A DNA stretch of 64,000 bases from Limosilactobacillus caviae (GCF_014635905.1 NZ_BMDS01000006.1:62001-126000), one strand, 5' to 3'; positions 20,070-31,071 are shown, numbered from the stretch's first letter. Notes: a model not told the origin generated them from the sequence alone. Numbers and translations: made by a program.

Positions 20070-21437
20070 ATGACAAAAAGAAATGCAATTATTTTAGCTG
20101 CTGGTAAAGGGACACGGATGCGGTCAAAGCTTTATAAAGTTTTACATCAAGTATGCGGGAAAACAATGGTTGAACATGTTTTGACCCAATTGGAAAAGGC
20201 TAAAATCGATAATATTATTACGATTGTTGGTTATGGAGCTGAGACAGTTGAACAACAATTAGGACACCGTACAAAATATGCCCTCCAAGAACAACAATTA
20301 GGAACTGGTCATGCGGTTATGCAAACCAAGGATTTACTTGCTGATAAAGACGGCGAAACGATCATTGTTAGCGGGGATACCCCATTATTTACGGCAGAAA
20401 CATTTGAAAAATTATTTGAATACCATGAACAACGTCATGCTGCTGTTACAATCTTGACTTCCGTTGCTCCTGATCCAACAGGTTATGGCCGCATCGTTCG
20501 GAATGACGTTGGGATTGTTGAACGGATTGTTGAACAAAAGGACGCAACAGTTCAAGAACAAGCAATTAAGGAAATTAACACTGGTGTTTATTGTTTTGAC
20601 AATAAGAAACTATTTGCAGCCCTTAGCAAGATCAACAATGATAATGCGCAAGGCGAGTATTACCTGACTGATGTTATTGGCATTTTGAAACAAGAAAATG
20701 AGATCGTAACAGCATACAAGATGGCGGACTTTGACGAATCAATGGGTGTTAATGACCGGGTTGCCCTTGCCCGCGCTAATAAGGTAATGCGTAAGCGAAT
20801 TAATACTCATTGGATGCATGAAGGGGTTTCAATGATTGATCCTGAGACAACTTATATTGATGCAGACGTTAAAATTGGCCGTGATACTGTTATCGAAGGC
20901 GGAGTTGTCATTAAGGGTCATACTGAAATTGGCGATGATTGTTATATTGGTGCCGGATCACGAATCATTGACTCAAAGATTCACGATGGAGTTAAGATTA
21001 TTTCATCAACTCTTCAGGAAGCCGAAATGCATAATGGAAGTGATATTGGTCCTAATAGCCACTTGCGTCCTAAAGCAGAAATTGGCGAAAATGTTCATAT
21101 TGGTAACTTCTGTGAGATTAAAAAGGCCTATATCGGTGAAGGCACTAAAGTTGGTCATTTAACTTATATCGGGGATGCAACGCTTGGTAAGAACATCAAC
21201 GTTGGCTGCGGGGTTGTCTTTGTTAATTATGACGGAACAAACAAGCACCATACTAATGTCGGCGACCATGCTTTCATTGGCAGCAATAGTAATTTAGTTG
21301 CCCCCGTAAATATTGCTAAGGATTCATTCGTTGCTGCCGGATCAACAATTACGGATAGTACAGAGCAATACGACATGGCAATTGCTCGGGCACGGCAGGT
21401 TAATAAAGAAAATTATGCTAAGAAGCTACCGTGGTAA
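20070..21437 (+). CDS. glmU: Bifunctional UDP-N-acetylglucosamine pyrophosphorylase / glucosamine-1-phosphate acetyltransferase
   Basis: GlmU makes UDP-GlcNAc, precursor of peptidoglycan and teichoic acid linkage units. The N-terminal uridylyltransferase starts with [14 protein letters not shown] and continues to about residue 230. The C-terminal half is a left-handed beta-helix of hexapeptide repeats with HLRPKAEIG and [11 protein letters not shown], the acetyltransferase active region. At 455 residues it is full length. It sits 3 bases after purR; MurA and MurF, which use its product, are also in this window. Confidence 0.97.
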   Translation: MTKRNAIILAAGKGTRMRSKLYKVLHQVCGKTMVEHVLTQLEKAKIDNIITIVGYGAETVEQQLGHRTKYALQEQQLGTGHAVMQTKDLLADKDGETIIVSGDTPLFTAETFEKLFEYHEQRHAAVTILTSVAPDPTGYGRIVRNDVGIVERIVEQKDATVQEQAIKEINTGVYCFDNKKLFAALSKINNDNAQGEYYLTDVIGILKQENEIVTAYKMADFDESMGVNDRVALARANKVMRKRINTHWMHEGVSMIDPETTYIDADVKIGRDTVIEGGVVIKGHTEIGDDCYIGAGSRIIDSKIHDGVKIISSTLQEAEMHNGSDIGPNSHLRPKAEIGENVHIGNFCEIKKAYIGEGTKVGHLTYIGDATLGKNINVGCGVVFVNYDGTNKHHTNVGDHAFIGSNSNLVAPVNIAKDSFVAAGSTITDSTEQYDMAIARARQVNKENYAKKLPW

Positions 21438-21513
21438 CTTGCTTTTTGCCCCACTAATTTATATTATGTAAGTGGTAGGTAGTATAACTTTTATTAATCC
21501 AGCGGAGGACCTA

Positions 21514-22503
21514 ATGACACAGCAATATTTTGATCAAAATTTAAAAATCTTTGCGTTAAATTCAAACCGTCCCTTAGCAGAAAAAATTGCTAAGCATGTC
21601 GGCGTGGATTTAGGGAAATTATCTGTTAGTCGTTTTAGTGATGGTGAAATTCAAATTAACATTGAGGAAAGTGTACGAGGAGATAATGTTTATGTTATTC
21701 AATCAACCTCTGCACCGGTTAATGATAACTTGATGGAATTATTAATTATGGTTGATGCGCTTCGTCGTGCTAGTGCAAAAACGATTAACGTGGTTATGCC
21801 ATACTATGGCTACGCTCGTCAAGATCGGAAAGCGCGGAGTCGTGAACCAATCACTGCTAAGCTAGTTGCCAATATGCTGCAAAATTCTGGAGTTGACCGG
21901 ATTATTGCACTTGATCTTCATGCGGCACAAATTCAAGGGTTCTTTGATATTCCTGTTGACCACTTAATGGGCGCACCGTTATTAGCAGAATACTTTATCA
22001 ACCAGGGAGTTGCTGAAAATGCGGTTGTTATTTCACCAGACCATGGTGGAGTGACACGGGCACGGGCACTTGCTGAATTTTTGAAGTCACCAATTGCAAT
22101 AATTGATAAGCGCCGTCCACGTGCTAATGTTGCTCAAATCATGAACATTATTGGTAATGTTAAGGGCAAAAAATGTATCATGATTGATGATATGATTGAT
22201 ACGGCTGGTACGATTAGTCTTGGTTCCAAAGCACTAATGGATGCCGGTGCTGAAGAAGTATATGCATCATGTACTCACGCTGTTTTATCTGGTCCAGCAA
22301 TCGAACGGTTAAAGGAATCACCGCTTAAAGAAGTTGTGGTTACCGACTCAATCCAATTACCAAAAGAAAAACAAATTGATAAGATCAAGCAGGTATCAGT
22401 GGCCCCGTTGATTGGGGATGCTATTAAGCGGATCAATGAAAATCGTCCTGTTAGTCCGCTCTTTAAGCAAGTATTTCAAAGTGCACAGTTAGAGAAGAAT
22501 TAA
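21514..22503 (+). CDS. prs: Ribose-phosphate pyrophosphokinase
   Basis: The 329-residue enzyme makes PRPP from ribose-5-phosphate and ATP. It contains SRFSDGEIQ, the flexible ATP loop [28 protein letters not shown] and the PRPP-binding [12 protein letters not shown]. The frame is open back to a GTG at 21472, but GCGGAGGA lies just before the ATG at 21514, which matches family N-termini. It completes the purR-glmU-prs set, supplying the effector that PurR senses. A hairpin follows the stop. Confidence 0.97.
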   Translation: MTQQYFDQNLKIFALNSNRPLAEKIAKHVGVDLGKLSVSRFSDGEIQINIEESVRGDNVYVIQSTSAPVNDNLMELLIMVDALRRASAKTINVVMPYYGYARQDRKARSREPITAKLVANMLQNSGVDRIIALDLHAAQIQGFFDIPVDHLMGAPLLAEYFINQGVAENAVVISPDHGGVTRARALAEFLKSPIAIIDKRRPRANVAQIMNIIGNVKGKKCIMIDDMIDTAGTISLGSKALMDAGAEEVYASCTHAVLSGPAIERLKESPLKEVVVTDSIQLPKEKQIDKIKQVSVAPLIGDAIKRINENRPVSPLFKQVFQSAQLEKN

Positions 22504-22526
22504 TAGTTTAAAAAAGCATACAAACA

Positions 22527-22561
22527 GGCTTCAGTGTTCGGTAAGGCCGGGCTCTGAAGCC
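22527..22561 (+). terminator. Hairpin after prs, terminator-like but with a poor T tract
   Basis: GGCTTCAG pairs with CTGAAGCC, and TGTTCGG pairs with CCGGGC through G-U pairs, giving about 14 pairs. Only CTCATTTG follows, so intrinsic termination would be weak. It resembles the hairpin at 42,542-42,578. Confidence 0.55.
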
Positions 22562-22622
22562 TCATTTGCATTATTAAAAGAAACTAAAGATTATTGAAAG
22601 CTAAACAGCAAATTGTAATTCA

Positions 22623-22631
22623 TGTTATAAT
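22623..22631 (+). promoter_or_regulatory. Extended -10 promoter of the lipoprotein gene
   Basis: TGTTATAAT is a perfect -10 hexamer with the TGn extension, 25 bases before the start codon region. Confidence 0.65.
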
Positions 22632-22656
22632 ACGATGTGAAATAAGGAGGAGAAAA

Positions 22657-23400
22657 ATGACAACAATTAAGTTTTTCAAAAAAGCAATGGTTGGAACAGC
22701 TGCAGTGGCTACTATCTTTGCCTTAGCTGGTTGTGGTAAGCAATCTGCTTCAAGTAGCGATACAAGCTCTTCCAGCGCATCGTCTGTCCGTTCTTCCGAA
22801 AGTAAAGCTTCAAAGGCTTATCGTACAGCTAATAAGCTTATCCAGAACCATGATTATGAAGGGGCATATGAACAGTTAAATAATCTAAACGATCATAATG
22901 CACAAACGGAAGCACTTGCTGATGACTTACAAAGCTACATGGATGCGCAAAAAGCATATGAAAATGGTGATTATGACAGTGCTAAGAGTAATTTGAAGTC
23001 GCAAAAGTCAACCAGTACTGCAATGCGCAATGCTTATGCTGACTTACAAGATAAGGTAAGCTCTGCACAAGGCTCAAACAGTGCTAAGTCCCAATCTGCA
23101 ACGACAGCTTCTGCTAAGTCAAATAGCAATGCTAATAGTTCAACAACTAAGAGTAACGGTCAACAATCTGCAGTGGCTAACCAAGCAGCGGCAGACGCTA
23201 CAAGTTCTGACGTTGTTCAGCAGTTTGCTAACAAGATGGGCTTTAGCGGTTCGCAAGGTTACCAAATCATGCCTACTGGTAAGACTGGTAATGTTTATAA
23301 ATTTGAAGTTCGGCAAAATAACAGTGATAACACCGTTGCTAACTTAATTGGTATCTACCAATATAATAGCCAAACTGGTGCGGTTACTAAGATTGCATAA
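22657..23400 (+). CDS. Lipoprotein with a helical repeat region
   Basis: The 247-residue protein has a basic N-terminus, a hydrophobic stretch and the lipobox LAGC, so it should be lipidated at that cysteine and held on the outer face of the membrane. A serine-rich linker follows (to about residue 50), then a TPR-like helical part with AYEQLNNLN and AYENGDYDSA repeats, another Ser/Asn-rich linker, and a compact C-terminal domain ending in YQYNSQTGAVTKI. No enzymatic motif is seen. The start at 22657 is preferred over the upstream frame because AAGGAGG and an extended -10 promoter precede it. Function unknown. Confidence 0.75.
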   Translation: MTTIKFFKKAMVGTAAVATIFALAGCGKQSASSSDTSSSSASSVRSSESKASKAYRTANKLIQNHDYEGAYEQLNNLNDHNAQTEALADDLQSYMDAQKAYENGDYDSAKSNLKSQKSTSTAMRNAYADLQDKVSSAQGSNSAKSQSATTASAKSNSNANSSTTKSNGQQSAVANQAAADATSSDVVQQFANKMGFSGSQGYQIMPTGKTGNVYKFEVRQNNSDNTVANLIGIYQYNSQTGAVTKIA

Positions 23401-23424
23401 ATCAAAATATAGGATATGAGAAAT

Positions 23425-23463
23425 AAGAGATGTGGTTCTGCATGAGCCGATCTCTTGTTTTTT
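23425..23463 (+). terminator. Terminator of the lipoprotein gene
   Basis: AAGAGAT pairs with ATCTCTT, with inner GGTTC/GAGCC pairing, followed by T6. Confidence 0.9.
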
Positions 23464-23487
23464 GGTTATAGGAAAGGGGGATTAGCC

Positions 23488-24813
23488 GTGCATCAAGAGT
23501 CATTATTTAATCAGGAGGATGATAAAAATACGCCCTTGGCTAATCGCGTGCGGCCAACGAATATTGATGAATTTGTTGGTCAGCAACACTTACTTGGTAA
23601 AGGTAAGATTTTACGCGAGATTATTACCAATGATCAATTATCATCGCTGATCTTTTGGGGACCACCGGGTGTGGGGAAGACGACCTTAGCGGAAATTATT
23701 GCTAAGCAGACAAAATCGCACTTTATTACTTTTAGTGCAGTAACTAGTAGTATTCGTGACATCCGTAAGATTATGGAAGAAGCAGAGCAGAATCGAGAAT
23801 ATGGTGAGCGGACAGTCTGTTTTATTGATGAAATTCACCGTTTTAATAAAGCTCAGCAAGATGCGTTTCTTCCGTTTGTGGAGCGTGGAAGTATCATCTT
23901 GATCGGGGCAACAACTGAAAATCCCTCATTTGAGATTAACGCGGCTCTCCTTAGTCGTTGTCGGGTTTTCGTCCTCAAGGCTCTTACTACCGCTGACATT
24001 GAGCAAGTCTTGCAACGGGCACTAACTCACCCGCAAGGCTTCCCCGATTTAACGATTAAATGTGAAGATGGCGTGCTTAATCTCATTGCTCAATTTGCTA
24101 ATGGAGATGCGCGAATTGCTCTTAATACTCTTGAAATGGCAGTCTTAAATGGTGAGCGGGATGGTCATCATGTGGAATTGACAATGACAACTCTCAAGCA
24201 GCTAATCAATACAAAATCATTGCGTTACGATAAGAAGGGTGAAGAACACTATAATATAATCTCAGCCCTCCATAAGTCGATGCGTAATAGTGATGTTGAT
24301 GCTGCTGTTTATTGGTGCTCACGAATGCTTGACGGGGGTGAAGATCCGTTATACATTGCGCGGCGGCTGGTTCGTTTTGCTAGTGAAGATATTGGACTAG
24401 CAGATACTAACGCTCTCCAAGTAGCAATTAATACCTTTGAAGCCTGTCAATTCCTGGGGATGCCTGAATGTGATGTCCACCTTACAGAATGTGTAATTTA
24501 TTTGTCGCTTGCGCCGAAATCTAATGCAGCCTATGTTGCGCGGCAAAAAGCTCATCGTGCAATAAAGAAAACCGGGAATTTACCAGTGCCGTTGACAATT
24601 CGGAATGCACCCACTAAGTTAATGAAGGACTTAAATTACGGTAAAAATTACCAATATGCCCATGATACTAAGGACAAATTAACAACGATGAAAACAATGC
24701 CGCCAGACTTAGCTGGTCAAACATTCTATCACCCTAGTAATCAGGGGAGAGAACCACGATTTCAAGCGCGAATGGACCAGATAAACGAATGGCACCAACA
24801 ACATGATAAATAA
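23488..24813 (+). CDS. rarA: Replication-associated recombination protein A
   Basis: RarA (MgsA) is an AAA+ ATPase that acts at stalled replication forks. The protein, about 441 residues, has IFWGPPGVGKTTLAE (Walker A), CFIDEIHRFNKAQQD (Walker B) and TTENPSFEIN (sensor 1), followed by a C-terminal tetramerisation region with RLVRFASEDIG. The frame extends to 23455 through a TTG that lies in the upstream terminator, so the GTG at 23488, preceded by AAAGGGGG, is taken as start. It stands alone, convergent with the HAD hydrolase gene. Confidence 0.94.
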   Translation: MHQESLFNQEDDKNTPLANRVRPTNIDEFVGQQHLLGKGKILREIITNDQLSSLIFWGPPGVGKTTLAEIIAKQTKSHFITFSAVTSSIRDIRKIMEEAEQNREYGERTVCFIDEIHRFNKAQQDAFLPFVERGSIILIGATTENPSFEINAALLSRCRVFVLKALTTADIEQVLQRALTHPQGFPDLTIKCEDGVLNLIAQFANGDARIALNTLEMAVLNGERDGHHVELTMTTLKQLINTKSLRYDKKGEEHYNIISALHKSMRNSDVDAAVYWCSRMLDGGEDPLYIARRLVRFASEDIGLADTNALQVAINTFEACQFLGMPECDVHLTECVIYLSLAPKSNAAYVARQKAHRAIKKTGNLPVPLTIRNAPTKLMKDLNYGKNYQYAHDTKDKLTTMKTMPPDLAGQTFYHPSNQGREPRFQARMDQINEWHQQHDK

Positions 24814-24856
24814 AACGGTGATTGCCCTAGCTGTAAACTAGGTGTCAATCACCGTT
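24814..24856. terminator. Bidirectional terminator between rarA and the HAD hydrolase gene
   Basis: AACGGTGATTG pairs perfectly with CAATCACCGTT and an inner CCTAG/CTAGG pair forms a second segment; A and T runs flank both sides. Confidence 0.9.
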
Positions 24857-24859
24857 ATT

Positions 24860-25681
24860 TTAGTTTAATACATATTTTTCAATTGCGTTTCCGACACCAT
24901 CGTGGTTGTTATCGGTGGTTGTTACGTCAGCAATCTTTAATGTACCTGGAATTGAATTACCCATTGCTACGCCTAGCCCAGCAAATTCAATCATTGAATC
25001 ATCATTTTGCGCATTTCCTAATGCCATCACTTCTTCACGTTTGATTCCTAATTCTTTGCTGAGTAACTGAAGCGCATTTCCCTTACTAGCCTGCTTATTC
25101 ATAAATTCTAGATAGAAATCTTCACTCCGCACAATCGAAAAAAGATCACTCATTGATGATGGCAGATCTTGCCAAGCCTTATCAATGTTCTCTTTTGTGT
25201 CGACCATCATTGCTTTGGCGATTACATACTGGTCTTGCATTTTAGCCAGTTCTTCAAAAGTACGGTAACGAATTGGCATACTAACAAGATCTGATTCGTA
25301 AACAGTATAAGGACTAAGATCACGATTGATCGTGTAAATATAATCACGAGTCTCAATCTGTGATTTAACACCTTCTTTAAGACAATAGGTTTGCCAGTCA
25401 GCGTAATCGTCAAAGGACATTGTGTAGTTTACCAGTACATTTTCACTAGTCGACTGTGCTAATGCCCCGTTAAAGCTAATGACAAATTCATCATCGGAGT
25501 CATTCAACTCTAATTGATCAAGATAAGCTTTAACACCGGTCATTGGACGTCCTGTGCATAAGACAATCTTAACGCCTGCTGCACTTGCTTTCTTGATCGC
25601 GGTAACTGTTTTAGCAGTGATTTCACGTTGATCGTTAATTAATGTTCCATCGATGTCAATTGCAACTAATTTAATTCCCAT
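24860..25681 (-). CDS. Cof-type HAD superfamily sugar-phosphate phosphatase
   Basis: The 273-residue protein starts with VAIDIDGTLIND, the nucleophile motif I of HAD phosphatases, followed by LCTGRP (motif II) and GNAQNDDSMIEFA (motif IV). A large C2-type cap lies between them, typical of the Cof/YidA group that removes phosphate from sugar phosphates or flavin nucleotides. The exact substrate cannot be told. It lies 5 bases downstream of the HD hydrolase gene on the same strand, so the three minus-strand genes here probably form one operon. Confidence 0.88.
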   Translation of the reverse strand: MGIKLVAIDIDGTLINDQREITAKTVTAIKKASAAGVKIVLCTGRPMTGVKAYLDQLELNDSDDEFVISFNGALAQSTSENVLVNYTMSFDDYADWQTYCLKEGVKSQIETRDYIYTINRDLSPYTVYESDLVSMPIRYRTFEELAKMQDQYVIAKAMMVDTKENIDKAWQDLPSSMSDLFSIVRSEDFYLEFMNKQASKGNALQLLSKELGIKREEVMALGNAQNDDSMIEFAGLGVAMGNSIPGTLKIADVTTTDNNHDGVGNAIEKYVLN

Positions 25682-25686
25682 TATGA

Positions 25687-27048
25687 TTACTCCTTTGGTT
25701 TAATAATATGGTTGTTTTTAATATAACTTTGAAATTCTTCATAGATTGGCTCAAAAATTTCAATATTGTCTCGGGATTCAAGCATCTCTTTCGGGAAAAA
25801 GAAGCGCTGGTCACCTGCTTCTCGGCCAGAAACGCTTGCTACAAGGGTACTAACCTGAGATAACTCGATAAAGTCACCGTTTGGCTGGAGAAGTTCAATC
25901 TGTGTTTGTGCATTTGAATCTTGGGGGTGATAAGTGTCATAGGGCAGCTTAAAGCTATCGTTAACCGCGGTATAATATTGACTATTAAAACCAGCTGTTT
26001 GAATTAAATTGCGCAGGATTGGCAAAAGTTCTTGGGTATTTTTGTCATAAATTACTGACTTAAACGGTCGGCGATTAAGGAAGCGACTGGCTAAGTCACT
26101 TAAAATATCGTCCCGTGAATGAGTCCAATGAATGAAGTAAGTTGTTAGGACCCCATCATCTAAGGCTAAGTAATCATTAAGATTAAAATGATTGTTAAAG
26201 AACGGCATCAGCATATGAGGAGTAAAGTCCGGCTCAAAATCATTCGGATGCTGGTAAATGTATTTTGCCCGCATAAGCAGGTGATCCAATATTACTTCCA
26301 TCGAACGGGAAACAGGATGAAAGTAGACCTGCAGGTACATCTGTAGCCGGCTAATAATATAGTCTTCAACGGCATGCATTCCGGAAATTTCAAATGCAAT
26401 CCCGCTCTTTACTGGCCGCATAACGTGAAGTACGCGGTCAAGGTCAAACTTACCATAATTAGTACCAGTGTAATATGCGTCACGCTGTAAATAATCCATC
26501 CGGTCGGCATCAACTTGGCTTGAGATCATTTGAACGACTTGCGGGTTATGGTAAGTATGGTCGATAACGCTGGCAACTTGGTGAGGGAAGTCGGGAGAAA
26601 CACGTCGTAAAATCTTATTAATATTCGTACTACTATCTGTGATTAATTGCCGGGTAATTTGTTCATGGTTAGTATGGAAAATATGCTCAAAAGTATGCGA
26701 ATATGGGCCGTGTCCCAAATCATGGAGAAGGGCGGCACATAAGGCAACAGGGCGTTCCTTGTCATTCCACAAACCGTCTCCTGCAGTTTTGCTAGGGTAG
26801 TTGCGTTGAAAATAATTGCACATCTGTCTGGTAATTTCATAAACACCAAGACAGTGCCCGAAACGAGAATGCTCAGCACCATGGAAAGTGAAAGATGATG
26901 TCCCTAATTGTTTGATTCGGCGTAAGCGTTGAAATTCAGGGGTATTGATTAAATCCATGATTATCTGGTTATCAACAATGATTTGTCCATGAATCGGGTC
27001 CCGAAAGACCTTTTCTCGGCGGAGTTTTTCGTCATGAAAATGGTTCAT
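25687..27048 (-). CDS. HD domain phosphohydrolase (YwfO-like)
   Basis: The protein, 453 residues long, has metal-binding histidines in HSRFGHCLGVY (His60 and His65), the HD pair in LLHDLGHGPYSH, and DADRMDYLQRDAYYTG downstream. This order defines dNTPase-related HD phosphohydrolases of the YwfO type; an oligomeric dNTP triphosphohydrolase activity is known for one enterococcal relative. Here it is inferred. It lies between a lipoyl-transfer gene and a HAD phosphatase gene on the minus strand, and the lipoyl-transfer gene ends one base before it. In Bacillus, ywfL and ywfO are also near each other. Confidence 0.88.
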   Translation of the reverse strand: MNHFHDEKLRREKVFRDPIHGQIIVDNQIIMDLINTPEFQRLRRIKQLGTSSFTFHGAEHSRFGHCLGVYEITRQMCNYFQRNYPSKTAGDGLWNDKERPVALCAALLHDLGHGPYSHTFEHIFHTNHEQITRQLITDSSTNINKILRRVSPDFPHQVASVIDHTYHNPQVVQMISSQVDADRMDYLQRDAYYTGTNYGKFDLDRVLHVMRPVKSGIAFEISGMHAVEDYIISRLQMYLQVYFHPVSRSMEVILDHLLMRAKYIYQHPNDFEPDFTPHMLMPFFNNHFNLNDYLALDDGVLTTYFIHWTHSRDDILSDLASRFLNRRPFKSVIYDKNTQELLPILRNLIQTAGFNSQYYTAVNDSFKLPYDTYHPQDSNAQTQIELLQPNGDFIELSQVSTLVASVSGREAGDQRFFFPKEMLESRDNIEIFEPIYEEFQSYIKNNHIIKPKE

Positions 27049-27049
27049 G

Positions 27050-27874
27050 TTAATCTTCTTTCTTTAGGCGTTCTTGTAATTTGACCATGCTGGTAAGTTC
27101 TTTATCTAAGAGGGTTATGAAATCGGGTGACCACATAATGCTATTAAGACTAGTTGGATCACTAATACTAGCAGCTGCCTGAATTTTTTTAATTGCATCG
27201 CTAACAGTTAAAGGAGTATCCGTGACCTTAGCGACTGTTGTCATTGCACCCGGCCAAACATCAGGAAAATGCCACTTATTTGATTCTTGCTGCAAACCTT
27301 CATCATAAAAGTCACGAATAAGTATTCCACGATCCTGTTGATTTCCACAAACGCTAAGGTAAAGCATTACGACAACGCCTAACTTATTACGGCGCTGCGA
27401 AATGCCCCCGATTTTTTGACCATTAACACTAATATCGAAGCTGCCGGGACAATAGGAGTGGGTAATCTCACCTGTGGCAACTGATAAAGTCGGAAAAGCT
27501 GCTTTAATAAGGTCGACCATGCTTTGGTAAGCTTCGTCGATCGTCAATTCGTGATTCTCAAGATGCCACGGATAGAAAATTGACAGGTTTAATATCCCAT
27601 CGTCACTAACAACGGCCAATCCGCCAGAATTACGCATGAAATAATGGTAACCGCGATGATTAAGCAGGCGAAGAGCCGCAGAGAGATGCGGTAACCGTTG
27701 ATCTTTTAGTCCGAGAATAACAGTATCTTGAAGCGTCCAAAAATGGAGCAGGGGATGTGTAAGCTGATTGGCTGATTGAAGCAACGCATTTGTATAGATG
27801 AAAGACGACAAATTGTCAGCCGGTGGTAGTGGTTGGATAAATTGTTGAAAAGGTTGCTTATTAAAATTCGACAT
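27050..27874 (-). CDS. lipL: Octanoyl-[GcvH]:protein N-octanoyltransferase (LipL-like)
   Basis: This 274-residue protein belongs to the biotin/lipoate ligase fold: FMRNSGGLAVVSDDGILN is its N-terminal substrate loop. The candidate active cysteine is Cys142 in SYCPGSFDIS, with Lys154 in GQKIGGISQRR. That cysteine placement matches Bacillus LipL (YwfL), which moves octanoyl groups from the H protein to lipoyl domains of E2 enzymes. A simple lipoate-protein ligase would lack this cysteine. Known activity comes from Bacillus; here it is inferred. First gene of the three-gene minus-strand group. Confidence 0.78.
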   Translation of the reverse strand: MSNFNKQPFQQFIQPLPPADNLSSFIYTNALLQSANQLTHPLLHFWTLQDTVILGLKDQRLPHLSAALRLLNHRGYHYFMRNSGGLAVVSDDGILNLSIFYPWHLENHELTIDEAYQSMVDLIKAAFPTLSVATGEITHSYCPGSFDISVNGQKIGGISQRRNKLGVVVMLYLSVCGNQQDRGILIRDFYDEGLQQESNKWHFPDVWPGAMTTVAKVTDTPLTVSDAIKKIQAAASISDPTSLNSIMWSPDFITLLDKELTSMVKLQERLKKED

Positions 27875-28010
27875 AATACTTCTTCTTTTCTTTGGAATAA
27901 TACATTAATATTATACAAGAACTAAGAAGAACATGGGCGTTTGGCGGGGTATTTATCAATAAAAAGAGTATAATAATGACGATAAATAAAGATGAAGGGA
28001 GGAAATTACT

Positions 28011-28433
28011 ATTAAGAAAGTGATTCCTGTCCATGTAAAATTATCAACAACAATTAATCAAGGCGGCCAGCAAGAGAGCTTTACCTTCAATGAGGAAGGT
28101 ACGTTTGTTGAAATGAATGGTAAGTATTATTTACGTTATATTGAACACCAGGACGGACAAGAGACTCCTGTACAGGTTAAATTTGAAGATGAATTGATTC
28201 GGTTGCGCAGACGGGGCAATGTTGAAACAAATTTATTCTTAGATCCGCATCAAGAGACTATTATGCGATACCGGACAGAATATGGCATGATTAACATCGA
28301 TGTGTTAACTGAAAGCTTAGAAAAAGATGTTGATATTGATGCGCCTGCTGGTCATGCATCTGTGAAGTATCAGTTAAAGCAAGCAGGACAATTAATTGGA
28401 AGTTACCAACTAGAATTGCAATTTACAGCTTAA
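28011..28433 (+). CDS. DUF1934 (YwiB-like) protein, probably starting at ATT
   Basis: A beta-rich protein of about 140 residues, resembling the calycin-like DUF1934 family (YwiB) by its FTFNEEGTFVEMNGKYYLRY and YRTEYGMINIDVLTESL strands. Its function is not known. The GTG at 28020 lies 17 bases after the ribosome site GGGAGG, which is too far. In the same frame ATT at 28011 is 8 bases after it and would give a protein starting MKKVIPV. ATT is a rare start codon, so this call is an inference. The gene lies immediately before rpoE, with a TATAAT at 27969-27974 upstream. Confidence 0.75.
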   Translation: MKKVIPVHVKLSTTINQGGQQESFTFNEEGTFVEMNGKYYLRYIEHQDGQETPVQVKFEDELIRLRRRGNVETNLFLDPHQETIMRYRTEYGMINIDVLTESLEKDVDIDAPAGHASVKYQLKQAGQLIGSYQLELQFTA

Positions 28434-28478
28434 TATTGTATGATGTAGTTTAGACTTTTTGAAGGGATGTGCACCAAT

Positions 28479-29033
28479 TTGGATTTAAAGGTTTTTGACG
28501 GTCAGGACAAATCAGAACTTTCAATGATTGAGGTCGCACACGCTATTCTAGCTCACCATGGGGAAGCGATGGCGTTTGTTGACTTGACCAACGAGGTTCA
28601 GCAATATCTGGGTAAGAGCGATGAGGAAATTCGTGAGCGTCTTGCACAGTTCTATACTGACTTAAATGTTGATGGCAGTTTTATTTCCCTTGGTGACAAC
28701 ACCTGGGGTCTGCGTGCTTGGTACCCATTCGAATCTATCGATGAAGCCACTGTTGGTGAAAACGAAGAAGAGGAGGATGACCGTCCAAAGAAGAAGCGTC
28801 GTAAAGTTAATGCCTTCCTCGCAGACACCGATGATGATGACGATGTAATTGACTACGATAACGATGATCCTGAAGACGAGGATCTTGACGATGATGACGA
28901 TAGCGATTCTGATGAAGATTATGATGATGACACTGATGATTTCAGTGACGATGATGATGATCTTGATGATGGTATCGAAGGTCAACTGTCAGAATTGCAT
29001 GATGAGGAAGACGATGACGAGGACGATGAATAA
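28479..29033 (+). CDS. rpoE: DNA-directed RNA polymerase delta subunit
   Basis: The delta subunit of Gram-positive RNA polymerase improves recycling and promoter selectivity. The globular N-terminal part ([22 protein letters not shown]) covers about 90 residues. After a basic KKKRRK patch comes a disordered tail made almost only of Asp and Glu. Relatives begin MELKVFDGQ, which points to the TTG at 28479 as start (184 residues). An ATG at 28467 is open too, but GAAGGG touches it directly, leaving no spacing. It precedes pyrG, the usual rpoE-pyrG order. Confidence 0.92.
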   Translation: MDLKVFDGQDKSELSMIEVAHAILAHHGEAMAFVDLTNEVQQYLGKSDEEIRERLAQFYTDLNVDGSFISLGDNTWGLRAWYPFESIDEATVGENEEEEDDRPKKKRRKVNAFLADTDDDDDVIDYDNDDPEDEDLDDDDDSDSDEDYDDDTDDFSDDDDDLDDGIEGQLSELHDEEDDDEDDE

Positions 29034-29048
29034 TTTTTAAGTTTATAC

Positions 29049-29077
29049 TTGACTATTGATCATTGACCCTGTATTAT
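29049..29077 (+). promoter_or_regulatory. pyrG promoter
   Basis: TTGACT (29049-29054) and TATTAT (29072-29077) have a 17-base spacer. Seven bases later is GGGC at 29085, the predicted start of transcription. Confidence 0.8.
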
Positions 29078-29084
29078 CTTTCTT

Positions 29085-29159
29085 GGGCGCCTGTAATGAC
29101 AGGCCAATAAGTTCGTAGATAAGTAAGCTCCCTGTTTCATTTGAAATAGGGAGTTTTTT
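29085..29159 (+). promoter_or_regulatory. pyrG leader: CTP-sensing reiterative attenuator
   Basis: The predicted transcript starts GGGC and carries a terminator with arms at 29128-29139 and 29142-29153, followed by T6. The 5' arm begins CTCCC. In B. subtilis pyrG, low CTP makes polymerase add extra G at the GGGC start; the poly-G then pairs with the C/U-rich terminator arm and stops termination. All the needed parts are here in the same order. The mechanism is inferred from that precedent. Confidence 0.8.
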
Positions 29160-29193
29160 CTATTATCACACCCGCAAATTAAAAAAGGAGTAG

Positions 29194-30804
<1,611 letters not shown>

Positions 30805-30831
30805 ATTTAAAAATTATATAATAGAATTAAT

Positions 30832-30871
30832 ACAAGAGATGGGGGCAAACTTGTCACTTCTCTTGTTTTTT
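30832..30871 (+). terminator. pyrG terminator
   Basis: ACAAGAGA pairs with TCTCTTGT across a G-rich loop, followed by T6. The next 200 bases (to 31071) are AT-rich and hold no gene I can support, only an imperfect inverted repeat around a TTGACT at 30990-30995. Confidence 0.88.
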
Positions 30872-31071
30872 ATTAGTGACATTGTTAAATTTTAAGTTAT
30901 AGAGGCTATTTTTAGCTGTTACTTTACGATTTTTTTTAAGATTGTTTATAAAAGGTTGTAATTCGTTTGATATTTCATTATCATTACAGTTGACTGTTTT
31001 GTAACTGAAATAATCATTAACTTAGCTTAAATGAAAAACAGACTAAAATTTTTAAGTGAGGAAACGCAGAA

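Noticed and set aside
28840-29033. GAT/GAC-rich tract as a possible tandem repeat
   Set aside because: It encodes the acidic tail of the RNA polymerase delta subunit; codons are mixed and no regular DNA unit repeats.
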